The notes: generated by a model not told the origin, from the sequence alone. A stretch of 55,148 nucleotides of DNA from Candidatus Stahliibacteriota bacterium (GCA_030602565.1 JAUVZL010000012.1:1-55148), one strand, 5' to 3'; shown: positions 27,005 to 35,730, numbered from the stretch's first letter. A program made the numbers and translations.

Positions 27005-28648
27005 TTATCTTATAAGAATCAGTTTATCTGTTTCCACATATTCATTTGTTTGCAGCTTTACAAAATAAACTCCTGTGGGCAGTTGTCTGTTCTGATCATC
27101 CTTACCATCCCAGCTAATCTGCGTAGGCTGCATGGCGCTATGCGTAGTGCTGCGACTAAATGATTTTACTATTTCCCCGGAAATATCATATATCTTTAAC
27201 TCTATGCTCTCGGCACTTCCTGTCCCGTGGGATGGTTGTGTTATCCTATCGGGATGCGCTTTGCTAAAATCGATCATAATCGATTTCGTGAACGGATTTG
27301 GGTGGGCGCTAAGCAACACAGAATTTGAGTGTAGATCAACTAAATCATTTTCAGAAATCCCTACTATGTCAGTGCCGATCATAACGATATCGCCCCCGCG
27401 TCCACTAACATTGGCATGAATGTGTTTGCCGCAAGCAGTGACGTAATTGCCGTCGCTGCTTATGTCTGCTGAAAACATCGAACCGGGCATATCCACACTA
27501 TAAAATATGTGTGGGATAGTATCGCGCTGGAATATATTCACCTCTGGGTTTATATTATTCGCATCACCCCAACTGCCAACGACAAAGTATTTGCCATCAT
27601 CAGTAATATCGACATCGGCGGCGCTCTCCTGGTAAACTCCACTGGACATAGGGTAATCATATGTCCATAAAGGCGTCGATGAACCGACATTATGAACCAC
27701 CACCTTAATGGTATTGTGCGAACTTGTATACCAGCAGGAGACGATTGTAGAGCCATCAGTAGATATTGCTATTCTGCTCACATAATGACCGCCGTGGCTC
27801 CATGACCATAACTCCTGATATGATGACCCGTTCCACCCCAAAACTCGAAGCGATGGCCAGCCATAGGCAAGGAGGTTGCCGTCTCCAGAGATATCCATAG
27901 CGCTATTAGTAAATCCCATTGATATCTGGCTGCGCACACTCAACAGATCACGGTCAAATACAACGATTGTAGAAAGAGCAATAAAGGCGGTATAGCGACC
28001 ATCTGCATTGACTTTCACATAGCGAGGAAAGCCCAGGCCAGAAGCCACATAATCGACCAGCATTGAATCAGTATCGAACAATAATAGATGAGCATCAGTT
28101 CCAGATGGCGCGGCTATGACGGCAATAGTCGATCCGTCATCAGCTACAGCAATTGGTCCGTAGGAAGTGACCGCATACGATAGAAAACTGGTAGTCCAAT
28201 CCGGTGTACTGTTTCCCGGATCAGACCATTTACTCACATTTATGCCCAGGGCATCTTTATCGACTGCTGCTAAGGTAAAAACGCCGTCACCAGCATCAGT
28301 ATAGAATTCGGTTCCCGGATAAGTCCAATCCGGTATACCGCCTCCAGTCAACGCAAATAGCTCGGCTTCCTTCGGAGGATTGAGGTATGTGCCTGCAAAC
28401 ACATAATCATTAAGAGTATATGATGTTGTCCGGTAAATAGCATCTATTAAGTAGGCTGACCATATCACTGAAGCATCACAAAATGTCCTTGAATCATCAG
28501 TATTGGGCAACCCCTTTTCTTGAACAATGATCAATCCATTTTCAGTATCACATAGGAATATTGCTTCGTCCTGGGGCAGGGCAACTAACATAGACCATAC
28601 AATAGGATTGAAAAGTATCACCAATCCTAAAACAAGTATTCTTTTCAT
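27005..28648 (-). CDS. Secreted beta-propeller protein with C-terminal FlgD-like sorting domain, 547 aa
   Basis: A signal peptide (LGLVILFNPIVWSMLVA) leads into propeller-type repeats: DDGSTIAVIAAPSG, VNADGRYTAFIAL, ISGDGNLLAYG, ISTDGSTIVSC, ITDDGKYFVVG, ISSDGNYVTACG. The C-terminal ~90 residues form an Ig-like FlgD/type-IX-type module (AHPNPFTKSIMIDF, IYDISGEIVKSF, WDGKDDQNRQLPTGVYFVKL, KLILIR). Such modules direct export to the cell surface. GGAGGAG precedes the ATG, and a strong promoter is found ~80 bp upstream. Ligand unknown. Confidence 0.85.
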   Translation of the reverse strand: MKRILVLGLVILFNPIVWSMLVALPQDEAIFLCDTENGLIIVQEKGLPNTDDSRTFCDASVIWSAYLIDAIYRTTSYTLNDYVFAGTYLNPPKEAELFALTGGGIPDWTYPGTEFYTDAGDGVFTLAAVDKDALGINVSKWSDPGNSTPDWTTSFLSYAVTSYGPIAVADDGSTIAVIAAPSGTDAHLLLFDTDSMLVDYVASGLGFPRYVKVNADGRYTAFIALSTIVVFDRDLLSVRSQISMGFTNSAMDISGDGNLLAYGWPSLRVLGWNGSSYQELWSWSHGGHYVSRIAISTDGSTIVSCWYTSSHNTIKVVVHNVGSSTPLWTYDYPMSSGVYQESAADVDITDDGKYFVVGSWGDANNINPEVNIFQRDTIPHIFYSVDMPGSMFSADISSDGNYVTACGKHIHANVSGRGGDIVMIGTDIVGISENDLVDLHSNSVLLSAHPNPFTKSIMIDFSKAHPDRITQPSHGTGSAESIELKIYDISGEIVKSFSRSTTHSAMQPTQISWDGKDDQNRQLPTGVYFVKLQTNEYVETDKLILIR

Positions 28649-28725
28649 ATTCTCCTCCTATATTGAAGAGATACCTTCCCGTTAAATCTGTTCCAAGAAT
28701 AGCACCTCGATTCGTTCCTATATTT

Positions 28726-28753
28726 ATAATAAGAATAATTTTGCTTTTGTCAA
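28726..28753 (-). promoter_or_regulatory. Promoter of the propeller-protein gene
   Basis: Minus strand: TTGACA (28748-28753), 16 nt, TATTAT (28726-28731), about 77 nt before the ATG. Confidence 0.65.
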
Positions 28754-28812
28754 GAGCCCTAAGCCTCGTTCCGGAGCTCAAAATTAAACAATTAAACGCC
28801 TGGCCCCGTGCT

Positions 28813-29301
28813 TTAAAACAAAACCTCCCAGACAAAAATACCGATCATCACACAGCCGATGATAAATCTAAATAGCCCACCGAATAATAGACCTATGAAA
28901 GCGCCGGTGCCGGCTTTTAGAGCTTTGCCTCTCTTGCTTCCTGCGATCAGTTCAAAAGCAACCGCAAACAAGAAAGGAAATAGGATAATTGCCAGCCAAT
29001 GGACAAAAATCCCTATGAACAAACCTATCACTGCACCAATGGCGCCGGCTGTTCCTCCACCCATTTTCTTAACTGAAAAATAATTGGCAAAATAATCGAA
29101 TACAAGACTGATTACAGTCAGACCGGCAAAAATCAGCAGCAGGCTAAAAGATATTTCTTCAAATCCAGTTAGAATTCCGTAAAGAGCTGCTGCGGCAAAG
29201 ATAAGCGGAACACCAGGCAGGATTGGAAGAATAACGCCAGCTAATCCCACTGCCATGATTATCAGCGCACTAATAAATATCATGATTTCCAAGAAACTCA
29301 T
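28813..29301 (-). CDS. DUF456 membrane protein, 162 aa
   Basis: It is a multi-pass inner-membrane protein with four to five hydrophobic segments. Family signatures are GVILPILPGVPLIFAAAALYG, DYFANYFSVKKMGGGTAGAIGA and GTGAFIGLLFGGLFRFIIG. Function of the family is unknown. I use ATG at 29301 (no ribosome site) rather than TTG at 29316, because the promoter's -10 box ends 7 nt before it and would produce a leaderless message. Confidence 0.85.
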   Translation of the reverse strand: MSFLEIMIFISALIIMAVGLAGVILPILPGVPLIFAAAALYGILTGFEEISFSLLLIFAGLTVISLVFDYFANYFSVKKMGGGTAGAIGAVIGLFIGIFVHWLAIILFPFLFAVAFELIAGSKRGKALKAGTGAFIGLLFGGLFRFIIGCVMIGIFVWEVLF

Positions 29302-29307
29302 CACCAG

Positions 29308-29335
29308 ATTATCCAAAATTCTCGACCGAAGTCAA
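29308..29335 (-). promoter_or_regulatory. Promoter of the DUF456 gene, part of an 85-bp repeat
   Basis: Minus strand: TTGACT (29330-29335), 16 nt ending AATTTTG, GATAAT (29308-29313), then 7 nt to the ATG. The same arrangement is copied at 48235-48262. Confidence 0.65.
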
Positions 29336-29392
29336 TGGTCTGGTTTGTTCAGTCTCTTTTGTTTCTTTAGTTGATCTGGTCCGTTACCCCGT
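29308..29392. repeat. ~85-bp promoter-containing repeat, copy 1
   Basis: The block from the promoter to ~29392 (with TGGTTTGTTCAGTCTCTTTT inside) recurs almost unchanged at 48235-48319. Each copy stands directly before a minus-strand gene. Confidence 0.75.
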
Positions 29393-29535
29393 TTCTCCTT
29401 GTCACCTTATCTCCGGTTCTCAGAAATGGGCTGACCCACATTCCGGTTCTGATATCTATCATAAATCTTTTATTAAACCTTTTAGTATATCATGGCGTCT
29501 AATATAAAAGAAAGGAACTAAAAGAAAGGAACCAT

Positions 29536-31980
29536 ATGTGTATGATCAAGAGAACATCGATTTTGAAATCTATCCTGGTGCTTGTGTTAGCCAGTAGCGC
29601 TTTTTCACAGCGCCCTGGTAATATTGATAAATTCAATGGCAAGGTATCCGGGAATGTATATGATGCCGAGTATCGGGAACCGATAAGTTATGCAAATATT
29701 GTCCTTTACAAACATGAAGATAATTCCCAGGTTACCGGCACGATCACCGATCCCAACGGCTTTTTTCAATTGACCAATATCCGACCGGGTATATATTTTG
29801 TGGAAATATCATTTATGGGTTATCAAACCCACAAAATCGAAAATATTGAAATAACCCCGGCAGAGCAGGAATTTCATGCAGGAAATATTTCTTTAGAGCC
29901 GATCGTTCTGCAAGTAGAAGGTACTGAAATTATTGCCGAGCGCCCAGCAATAACTTATGAGATCGACAAAAAAGTAATAAATGTTGCCCGGCAGACAACA
30001 TCGGTATCCGGTTCTGCAGTTGATGTGCTGGAAAATGTGCCGTCGGTCGATGTTGACATAGAAGGCAATGTCAGTCTCCGCGGCAGCGAAAATTTCACCG
30101 TGCTCATTGACGGACGCCCGACTATTCTCGATCCGAGTGATGCCCTTCAGCAGATACCTGCCAGCACCATAGAGAACATAGAAATAATTACCAACCCTTC
30201 GGCACGTTATGACCCCGAGGGTATATCCGGTATTATTAACGTGATCATAAAAAAGAAAACCATGCGAGGTATCAGCGGTATTGCAAATATGAATGCCGGG
30301 CTTAATGACAAGTATGGAGGCAATTTTCTGATCAGCTCTCGCCGCGGGATCAGCAATATGTTCTTGAGCGCAAATTACCGTAAATATGCTTTTCCAGGTA
30401 CGCAAACGGTCGAGAACATAACATCAGCTAATGACACTGCCTCCTATGTATTTTCCGACGGCCAATCTATGCGCAACTGGAACCCGTACGGGCTGCGCGC
30501 TGGCATAGACCTGGAGCTTGGACTCATGGATAGAATGAGTCTGGCAGGAGAATATGGCCAAAGAAAAATGAAACACAGCTCGGACCTCAATTACGATGAA
30601 TGGACCGAGCCGGGTGACAGCCATAATCTGTATTTGAGCACGGATGACGGGAAGTTTTCCCATAATTTTTATTCATTGATATTCGATTATGTGCATCAGT
30701 TCGTGAGTAAGGACCACAATATATCCGCGCAAGCTCAGTATAGCCATCGAGACAAGGAACAATTCTCGACCACTGAACTTACTAATACAACAGGCACGAT
30801 CACAAGTGGTACTCGAAGTTCAGAAGATGGTCCATCAATGCTTGGACAGTTAAAACTCGATTATACACTGCCGCTGCCTGAAAACAGCAAGTTCGGAGCA
30901 GGCTACCAGGGTAGAATCCAGCGTTCTGAAGATATCGCGAGAACTTATGAATACGACACAATATCATCGAGCTATGAGTTCATGGACGAGTTCAGTCATA
31001 CTACCGATTATACCCGCGATATACACGCACTATACAGTATGTTTTCAGGGATATACAGGGCTTTTGGTTATCAGGGAGGCTTGCGCAGTGAATATACATA
31101 TCGCCTTATTGAAATGATCGGCGACGATGAACGTTTTACCATCGACCGGTGGGACTTTTTTCCTTCTGGTCATTTATCGTATAAGTTCCCAAAGGGCCAA
31201 CAAATTATGGCGAGTTATACGCGCCGAATACACCGTCCGAGATCATGGTGGCTTGAGCCGTTCTTAACCTGGTCAGATGCTTACAATGTACGCAGGGGAA
31301 ACCCGAATCTGAAGCCCGAATACATTGATTCATACGAACTCGGGTTTCAGACCTTTCTGGGTAAGAGTCTGCTTTCAACTGAACTATACTATCGTTTAAC
31401 CCATAACTATGTGGAACGCATTCAGTCTCTTTACAGTGAAAATGTAATTTTGCATACGGTTGAAAATGCCGGAACCGAAAGGACAATGGGTATCGAAGTT
31501 ATGCTCGATCTCAAATTCGTAGCCTGGTGGAACCTGAATTTCACATCGAACTTCTATCAGCAGATAATCGAAGGCGAGCTCGACAATAGATATTTTTCTG
31601 AAAAGGATTTCAGCTGGAGCGCAAGATTCAGCAATGAACTAGAAATACTCTCAGCAACAAAATTGCAGATAAACGGCAGGTATCGCAGCCCGGCACTGTC
31701 GGTTCAAGGACAGCGGGAAGGATACTTCACTGTCGATGCGGCATTGAAACAGGAGTTTTTGGGCAAAAAATTATCCCTGACCTTGCAGGCAAGAGATATT
31801 TTCAGCACGCGCAAGCACGAGTACACATCAGAAGGCGAAGACTTTTATTATTACAGATATTCAACCGGTAAGTCGCCAATCGTGATGCTCAGTTTAAACT
31901 ACAATTTCAATAACTACAAACAAAAGCGCCGCAGTGATGATGGTACCGAACCGGATTTTGAGGGAATGGAAGATCTGTAG
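29536..31980 (+). CDS. TonB-dependent outer-membrane receptor, 814 aa
   Basis: A signal peptide (SILVLVLASSAFS) is followed by a carboxypeptidase-regulatory-like Ig domain (GNVYDAEYREPISYANIVLY ... FMGYQ). Next come a plug (DVLENVPSVDVDIEGNVSLRG, VLIDGRPT, NPSARYDPEGISGIINVI) and a long C-terminal beta-barrel of the OMP_b-brl_3 type. It should import a siderophore, vitamin or oligomer through the outer membrane using TonB. AAAGGA lies before the ATG. The next gene, on the other strand, encodes a small protein with TonB-box-like repeats. The substrate is unknown; no TonB or ExbB gene is in the window. Confidence 0.92.
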   Translation: MCMIKRTSILKSILVLVLASSAFSQRPGNIDKFNGKVSGNVYDAEYREPISYANIVLYKHEDNSQVTGTITDPNGFFQLTNIRPGIYFVEISFMGYQTHKIENIEITPAEQEFHAGNISLEPIVLQVEGTEIIAERPAITYEIDKKVINVARQTTSVSGSAVDVLENVPSVDVDIEGNVSLRGSENFTVLIDGRPTILDPSDALQQIPASTIENIEIITNPSARYDPEGISGIINVIIKKKTMRGISGIANMNAGLNDKYGGNFLISSRRGISNMFLSANYRKYAFPGTQTVENITSANDTASYVFSDGQSMRNWNPYGLRAGIDLELGLMDRMSLAGEYGQRKMKHSSDLNYDEWTEPGDSHNLYLSTDDGKFSHNFYSLIFDYVHQFVSKDHNISAQAQYSHRDKEQFSTTELTNTTGTITSGTRSSEDGPSMLGQLKLDYTLPLPENSKFGAGYQGRIQRSEDIARTYEYDTISSSYEFMDEFSHTTDYTRDIHALYSMFSGIYRAFGYQGGLRSEYTYRLIEMIGDDERFTIDRWDFFPSGHLSYKFPKGQQIMASYTRRIHRPRSWWLEPFLTWSDAYNVRRGNPNLKPEYIDSYELGFQTFLGKSLLSTELYYRLTHNYVERIQSLYSENVILHTVENAGTERTMGIEVMLDLKFVAWWNLNFTSNFYQQIIEGELDNRYFSEKDFSWSARFSNELEILSATKLQINGRYRSPALSVQGQREGYFTVDAALKQEFLGKKLSLTLQARDIFSTRKHEYTSEGEDFYYYRYSTGKSPIVMLSLNYNFNNYKQKRRSDDGTEPDFEGMEDL

Positions 31981-31986
31981 AGTGAA

Positions 31987-32009
31987 CAGGTGAACACCTG
32001 GCACTTTTT
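31987..32009 (+). terminator. Possible terminator of the TonB-receptor gene
   Basis: CAGGTG-AA-CACCTG (31987-32000), followed by GGCACTTTTT. The stem is short, so termination is plausible but weak. Confidence 0.45.
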
Positions 32010-32010
32010 C

Positions 32011-32370
32011 TCAGTTTAAATATCCAGCGCTTCGGGAATTGACTCTTACAATAAGCACCAGATCAACTGCCCTTAATGACAACTTGCGTCTCAACATGCG
32101 CATTAATGCTAGTTCAGGATCATACACTTCATACCTTTCAGCAGTGATGAGCACCTCGGGCAGCATGCCAATTTCAGGTCCGCTCGCAGCAGTAACTACT
32201 ATTTCCGATAACATCCCACAATAAGCAATATCTTCACCTTCATACCTTTGAGCCGTAATCACTATCTCAGGTAATCTCCCTATATATTCAATGTCCATAA
32301 TATCCCCACTCATGAGTGGAGTTGTTATCATGCTTGTGGTTATTAAAATCCCACTGATTAAATGTAACAT
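32011..32370 (-). CDS. Small secreted protein with three TonB-box-like repeats, 119 aa
   Basis: A signal peptide (MLHLISGILITTSMITTPLM) is followed by three copies of a short motif: GRLPEIVITAQRYE, GMLSEIVVTAASG and GMLPEVLITAERYE. EIVVTA resembles the TonB box at the start of many TonB-dependent receptors (e.g. BtuB). The remainder is a charged tail. GAGGAGGAAAG lies directly before the ATG at 32370. It converges on the receptor gene with 30 bp between the ends. I do not recognise the family; a role in TonB interaction is speculative. Confidence 0.7.
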   Translation of the reverse strand: MLHLISGILITTSMITTPLMSGDIMDIEYIGRLPEIVITAQRYEGEDIAYCGMLSEIVVTAASGPEIGMLPEVLITAERYEVYDPELALMRMLRRKLSLRAVDLVLIVRVNSRSAGYLN

Positions 32371-32492
32371 CTTTCCTCCTCTTTGGTTATTTTTAATATT
32401 TTCTATTTTGTTAGTCATCACTTATAATACGCAAGAAAAGGGTAAAAGGTTTCACGTTATTGAACAATTAAACGCCTGCCCCCGTGGCATTT

Positions 32493-32509
32493 TGCACAAT
32501 TTTTGTGCA
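32493..32509. promoter_or_regulatory. NtrC-like enhancer palindrome
   Basis: TGCACAA-TTT-TTGTGCA is a perfect 17-bp palindrome with the arm layout of enhancer-binding-protein sites (NtrC consensus TGCACCA-N3-TGGTGCA). It lies ~73 bp upstream of the predicted start of the mini-Hsp20 gene, a usual enhancer distance. Confidence 0.5.
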
Positions 32510-32547
32510 GTGTTTATGATAAACCTTGAAATTTCAGCAGAAATTAC

Positions 32548-32569
32548 TGGCACATGATTTGCGTATAAT
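32548..32569 (+). promoter_or_regulatory. Sigma-54-like promoter (overlapping a TATAAT box)
   Basis: TGGCAC (32548-32553) and TTGC (32559-32562), 5 nt apart, match the -24/-12 consensus. A TATAAT at 32564-32569 without a good -35 overlaps, giving an alternative sigma-70 reading. Both would start transcription at about the ATG of 32576. Confidence 0.55.
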
Positions 32570-32575
32570 CTAGTT

Positions 32576-32848
32576 ATGATGACAACAATCCGGCACAAAA
32601 TAGAACCTGATGTATGCACCTATTTTGATGAGCAGATGAACAATCTAACCGTGGAGATTGCTCTGCCAGGTGTTCCACAGCAGAATATAAAACTCAGGGT
32701 AAACTCGAGATGTCTAATGTTATTTGCAGTAGCCGGTGATGTTCACTATGCTAAGTACCTCTCATTCCATTTTCCTGTTGTTGCCAACCAGGCAATAGCA
32801 GTATATGGAAACGGTTTGCTCCGAATAGAAATGCCATTAAGAACGTAG
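32576..32848 (+). CDS. Minimal Hsp20/alpha-crystallin-like protein, 90 aa
   Basis: The single domain fits the core of small heat-shock proteins: PDVCTYFDEQMNNLTVEIALPGV with NIKLRV, LSFHFPV, and the ending NGLLRIEMP. It lacks the long N-terminal arm and the IxI tail, so it may not form large oligomers. There is no ribosome site; the start is probably leaderless. The upstream sigma-54-like promoter and palindrome suggest stress- or nutrient-linked control. Confidence 0.75.
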   Translation: MMTTIRHKIEPDVCTYFDEQMNNLTVEIALPGVPQQNIKLRVNSRCLMLFAVAGDVHYAKYLSFHFPVVANQAIAVYGNGLLRIEMPLRT

Positions 32849-32898
32849 GGTGAACACTTTTTAGATCTTGAGTTGTTCTGGAAAAGTAAATTTAGTGT

Positions 32899-32941
32899 AA
32901 TGAAGGGAGTAACTGCAGTGGTTACTCCCTTCATTCTTTTT
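32899..32941 (+). terminator. Rho-independent terminator after the Hsp20-like gene
   Basis: A perfect 15-bp stem (AATGAAGGGAGTAAC / GTTACTCCCTTCATT) with a 7-nt loop is followed by CTTTTT. It serves the plus strand. Confidence 0.9.
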
Positions 32942-33086
32942 CAGTTAACAACTTTCGTGTTTTAACAGGTTATGGCTAAATTGAATCACCTATAGCTAAT
33001 ATTTCGAGTCAATTGTTTCTTATATCTTTTAGCTATTTCTCCAATTTTGTCATAGGTGACGTCATTTGTTGATTTGGGTATTTTTT

Positions 33087-33392
33087 CTACCAGGAACGAC
33101 CTTTGCCTCCGCCACCTCCTCTTCCGCCACCTCGACGGTCTGAACGATCTGTACGGGGACGTGCCTCATTAACATTAAGCGCTCGTCCCATAAACTCCTT
33201 GCCGCCCATACCAGCGATCGCAGCCTGGGCTTCATCTTTATTGGGCATATCCACGAATCCGAATCCTCTTGACTGACCACTGAACTTATCCTTGATAATA
33301 TTTATAGATGCAACCTGTCCAAAGGCTTCAAAAGCCTTTTGTAAATCGCTATCACTAGCATCATGCGACAAATTACCTACATATATATTCAC
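33087..33392 (-). CDS. Glycine-rich RRM RNA-binding protein, 101 aa
   Basis: One RNA-recognition motif has RNP2 IYVGNL at the start and RNP1 SRGFGFVDM near residue 43. A Gly/Arg-rich tail follows (DRRGGGRGGGGGKGRSW). Such proteins bind RNA in the cytosol and are often cold-induced in bacteria. The start is GTG at 33392, with AAGGAGG just upstream; the longer frame to 33425 lies in the leader. It is a single gene. Confidence 0.92.
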   Translation of the reverse strand: MNIYVGNLSHDASDSDLQKAFEAFGQVASINIIKDKFSGQSRGFGFVDMPNKDEAQAAIAGMGGKEFMGRALNVNEARPRTDRSDRRGGGRGGGGGKGRSW

Positions 33393-33613
33393 AGAACCTC
33401 CTTTATCTAAAATGAGTATATTCAAATCTAGTATAGTGTCAAGTGGTGCATCAGAATGTGATTTTCTGAATAGATTCTCGACATCCCTGATTATTGTTGA
33501 CCCATAGCGCTACCGATAGGTACAAAAAATTTTGTAACAATATGTTTATGCATACCTATATCGCTGTAATTTTTTTCATCTGCGATGCCATATACCACAC
33601 TTCATCTTGTCTT

Positions 33614-33700
33614 TTATTGAACCACTTCGCAAACAATCCATGCAATTATTACAAGGATAATAATAATTATACCCCAGCTCATTATTTCTCTGCGCTTCAT
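33614..33700 (-). CDS. 28-aa single-pass membrane peptide, copy 1
   Basis: The reading frame begins MKRREIMSWG, continues as a run of Ile/Val/Leu (one transmembrane helix), and ends ...CEVVQ. GAGAAGGAAA precedes the ATG directly, and a promoter lies 19 nt upstream. An identical peptide is encoded at 41043-41129. Small conserved hydrophobic peptides can be type I toxins, but no antisense RNA was identified. Function unknown. Confidence 0.65.
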   Translation of the reverse strand: MKRREIMSWGIIIIILVIIAWIVCEVVQ

Positions 33701-33718
33701 TTTCCTTCTCACTTGTAC

Positions 33719-33746
33719 ATTATCCAAAATTTTGTCACAAAGTCAA
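33719..33746 (-). promoter_or_regulatory. Promoter of the 28-aa peptide, copy 1
   Basis: Minus strand: TTGACT (33741-33746), 16 nt ending AATTTTG, GATAAT (33719-33724). Confidence 0.65.
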
Positions 33747-33769
33747 CCCCCCGTTCCCTATTTCCCTTC

Positions 33770-33840
33770 TTTCAGCTTGACATTCGACAAAATCTAAAGT
33801 CTCGGCTGGTTTTTTTTAATTAGAAACCGCTGCAATTTTT
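33770..33840. repeat. Dispersed repeat block, copy 2
   Basis: Matches 26485-26560. It runs into other repeat modules (33866-33950) containing CATCTGCGAAGCAGTCATTT, also found at 36669-36750 and 41249-41322. The gap 33749-33996 has no gene. Confidence 0.6.
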
Positions 33841-33996
33841 AAAGCCTGTACTGAGTTCATCGAAGTGCAATTTTTTCATCTGCGAAGCAGTCATTTCTCC
33901 GTGTCTCCGTTTCACCCATTCTCCGATTCTTAGGAAAATTTTGACCCCATTTCTTGCCTAATAATCAGATTATTCTGCGCTTCAAGCATGTATGGT

Positions 33997-34464
33997 TTAA
34001 TCAAGCCGACCAATCCATTGACTGTCCGCTCTCAATAAATAACTTCCATTCTCATCATTTACAATTTCTACTACCACATCTACATATATATGAGGTCCCC
34101 AATCAGGACCTTCATCTCTAATTCTTTTTTTCATCTTATATATTTGATCGCCTGGGATTACACGTTCTATTAGATATGTATCCCAAACATCATCATCTTT
34201 TATTACCCACAAATGGCTTGCATCCAGCGAAGATGGAAACTGTAGTGAATCAAGTGCAATAATATAAATAGATCCACCAAGGCCACTTGGAGGCATAGGT
34301 GGAAAGAAATCACGATACAAACCAGTTTCTAATATATATTCACGACCATCTATTTCAATCTTTTCTGGGGCAGATAAGAGTTCGTCCATGGGATATTGAG
34401 AACATGAGATAAGTATGCAGATAAGAGAAATCGCCCAGATACTTTTACGGATAATATTTTTCAT
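33997..34464 (-). CDS. Lipoprotein of unknown function, 155 aa
   Basis: A lipoprotein signal ends at LISCSQ (Cys21), so it is probably attached to a membrane facing the periplasm or surface. The body (PPMPPSGLGGSIYIIALDS, RLD end) has no recognised domain. It overlaps the upstream propeller-type gene by 4 bp and is presumably translated with it. Confidence 0.7.
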   Translation of the reverse strand: MKNIIRKSIWAISLICILISCSQYPMDELLSAPEKIEIDGREYILETGLYRDFFPPMPPSGLGGSIYIIALDSLQFPSSLDASHLWVIKDDDVWDTYLIERVIPGDQIYKMKKRIRDEGPDWGPHIYVDVVVEIVNDENGSYLLRADSQWIGRLD

Positions 34465-35528
34465 CTAACCTTAACTACTTTTCTTGTTAATTTACCATCA
34501 ATCTCAATAAAATAAATTCCTGGTCTTATTTTGTTGGGAATTACTACTCGTCCTGCGATATCGAAAATCCTGCAGTTCTTGCCTTCTGGCAAGAGCAGAG
34601 GACCGCTGAAAATAGTCGCACCATATAGATTTTTCATAACAATCATTTCTCTTTCTTCTTGCACACTTAAATCCGGAGTAAGACTTATCACTGTAAAGTC
34701 ATCAGAAGTACCATTGCCAGTGCTGGATCCTGCAACATAGATATTACTATCAGTACCATAGACAATGGAAACGGCATAATCATAACTATTTGCGGGGCCA
34801 TTATATCTATATACCCAGTTGGTATCCCCGGCGGCAGTAAGACTTATCACTGTAAAATCATCATAAGTGCCACTGCCAATGCTGGATCCTGCAACATAGA
34901 TATTACCATCTGCACCATAGACAATGGAATGAACAAAATCCACACTATTTGCTGGTCCATTATATCTGTAGACCCAGTTGGTATCCCCGGCGGTAGTAAG
35001 ACTTATCACTGTAAAGTCTCCATAAGTGCCACTGCCAAAGCTGGATCCTGCAACATAGATGTTACCGTCTGCACCGTAGACAATGGAATTGGCATAATCC
35101 CAGCCATTGCCCGGTCCATTATATCTGTAGACCCAGTTGGTATCCCCGGCGTCAGTAAGACTTATCACTGTAAAATCATAATCAGTGCCACTGCCAAAGC
35201 TGGATCCTGCGGCATAGATATTACTATCTGCACCATAGACAATAGAATTGGCATAATCCCAGCTATTTACAGGACCATTATATCTATACACCCAGTTGGT
35301 ATCCCCGGTGGCAGTAAGACTTATTACTGTAAAATCTTCATAAGTGCCACTGCCAGGGCTGGATCCTGCAGCATAGATATTACCGTCTGCACCATAGACA
35401 ATAGAATTGGCATAATCCCAACTATTTGCAGATCCATTGTACGTGAAGACCCAGTTCTCAGTTTGTGCAGTGAGTACAAGGGGCAAGAATACTGCCATTA
35501 CTATTTGCCAAATATTATTCCTATCCAT
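34461..35528 (-). CDS. Secreted protein of five near-identical 53-residue repeats plus sorting domain
   Basis: A signal peptide (VMAVFLPLVLTA) is followed by five tandem repeats of the type NWVYRYNGPxNSWDYANSIV...FTVISLT, a beta-propeller (SBBP-like) pattern. The C-terminus carries a short sorting module (ARPGIYFIEIDGKLTRKVVKVR-like). The start is ATG at 35528 with GAGGAGGAAG. A perfect TTGACA-N16-TATAAT promoter lies ~67 nt upstream. The repeats are almost identical in DNA, so copy number may vary. Confidence 0.88.
   Translation of the reverse strand: MDRNNIWQIVMAVFLPLVLTAQTENWVFTYNGSANSWDYANSIVYGADGNIYAAGSSPGSGTYEDFTVISLTATGDTNWVYRYNGPVNSWDYANSIVYGADSNIYAAGSSFGSGTDYDFTVISLTDAGDTNWVYRYNGPGNGWDYANSIVYGADGNIYVAGSSFGSGTYGDFTVISLTTAGDTNWVYRYNGPANSVDFVHSIVYGADGNIYVAGSSIGSGTYDDFTVISLTAAGDTNWVYRYNGPANSYDYAVSIVYGTDSNIYVAGSSTGNGTSDDFTVISLTPDLSVQEEREMIVMKNLYGATIFSGPLLLPEGKNCRIFDIAGRVVIPNKIRPGIYFIEIDGKLTRKVVKVR
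34675..35456. repeat. Five 159-bp coding tandem repeats
   Basis: Five units of 159 bp (53 codons) each share most bases, e.g. the GGTATCCCCGG and CTGGATCCTGC blocks recur once per unit. Confidence 0.9.
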
Positions 35529-35594
35529 CTTCCTCCTCATCTACATTTTCTAAATATGCAAAATTTGTCAAATATCTAATACACTGATTATGAA

Positions 35595-35622
35595 ATTATA
35601 CAGGGGTATGATAAAATGTCAA
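35595..35622 (-). promoter_or_regulatory. Promoter of the 53-residue-repeat protein gene
   Basis: Minus strand: TTGACA (35617-35622), 16 nt, TATAAT (35595-35600), both perfect. Confidence 0.8.
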
Positions 35623-35730
35623 GCGTGCACCACGGACGAGCAGTCCGTAGGTCGCTCCTATTATCCACCTCACCAGGATGTCGAAGGTCTCGAGCATATC
35701 GAAGTGCAATTTTTTCATAGGTGACCCCAA

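Larger units (their letters stand above)
33585..33748. repeat. ~165-bp repeat carrying a 28-aa gene and promoter, copy 1
   Basis: Nearly identical to 41008-41177 (a few single-base changes). Each copy carries a promoter, a ribosome site and the same tiny gene. Confidence 0.85.
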
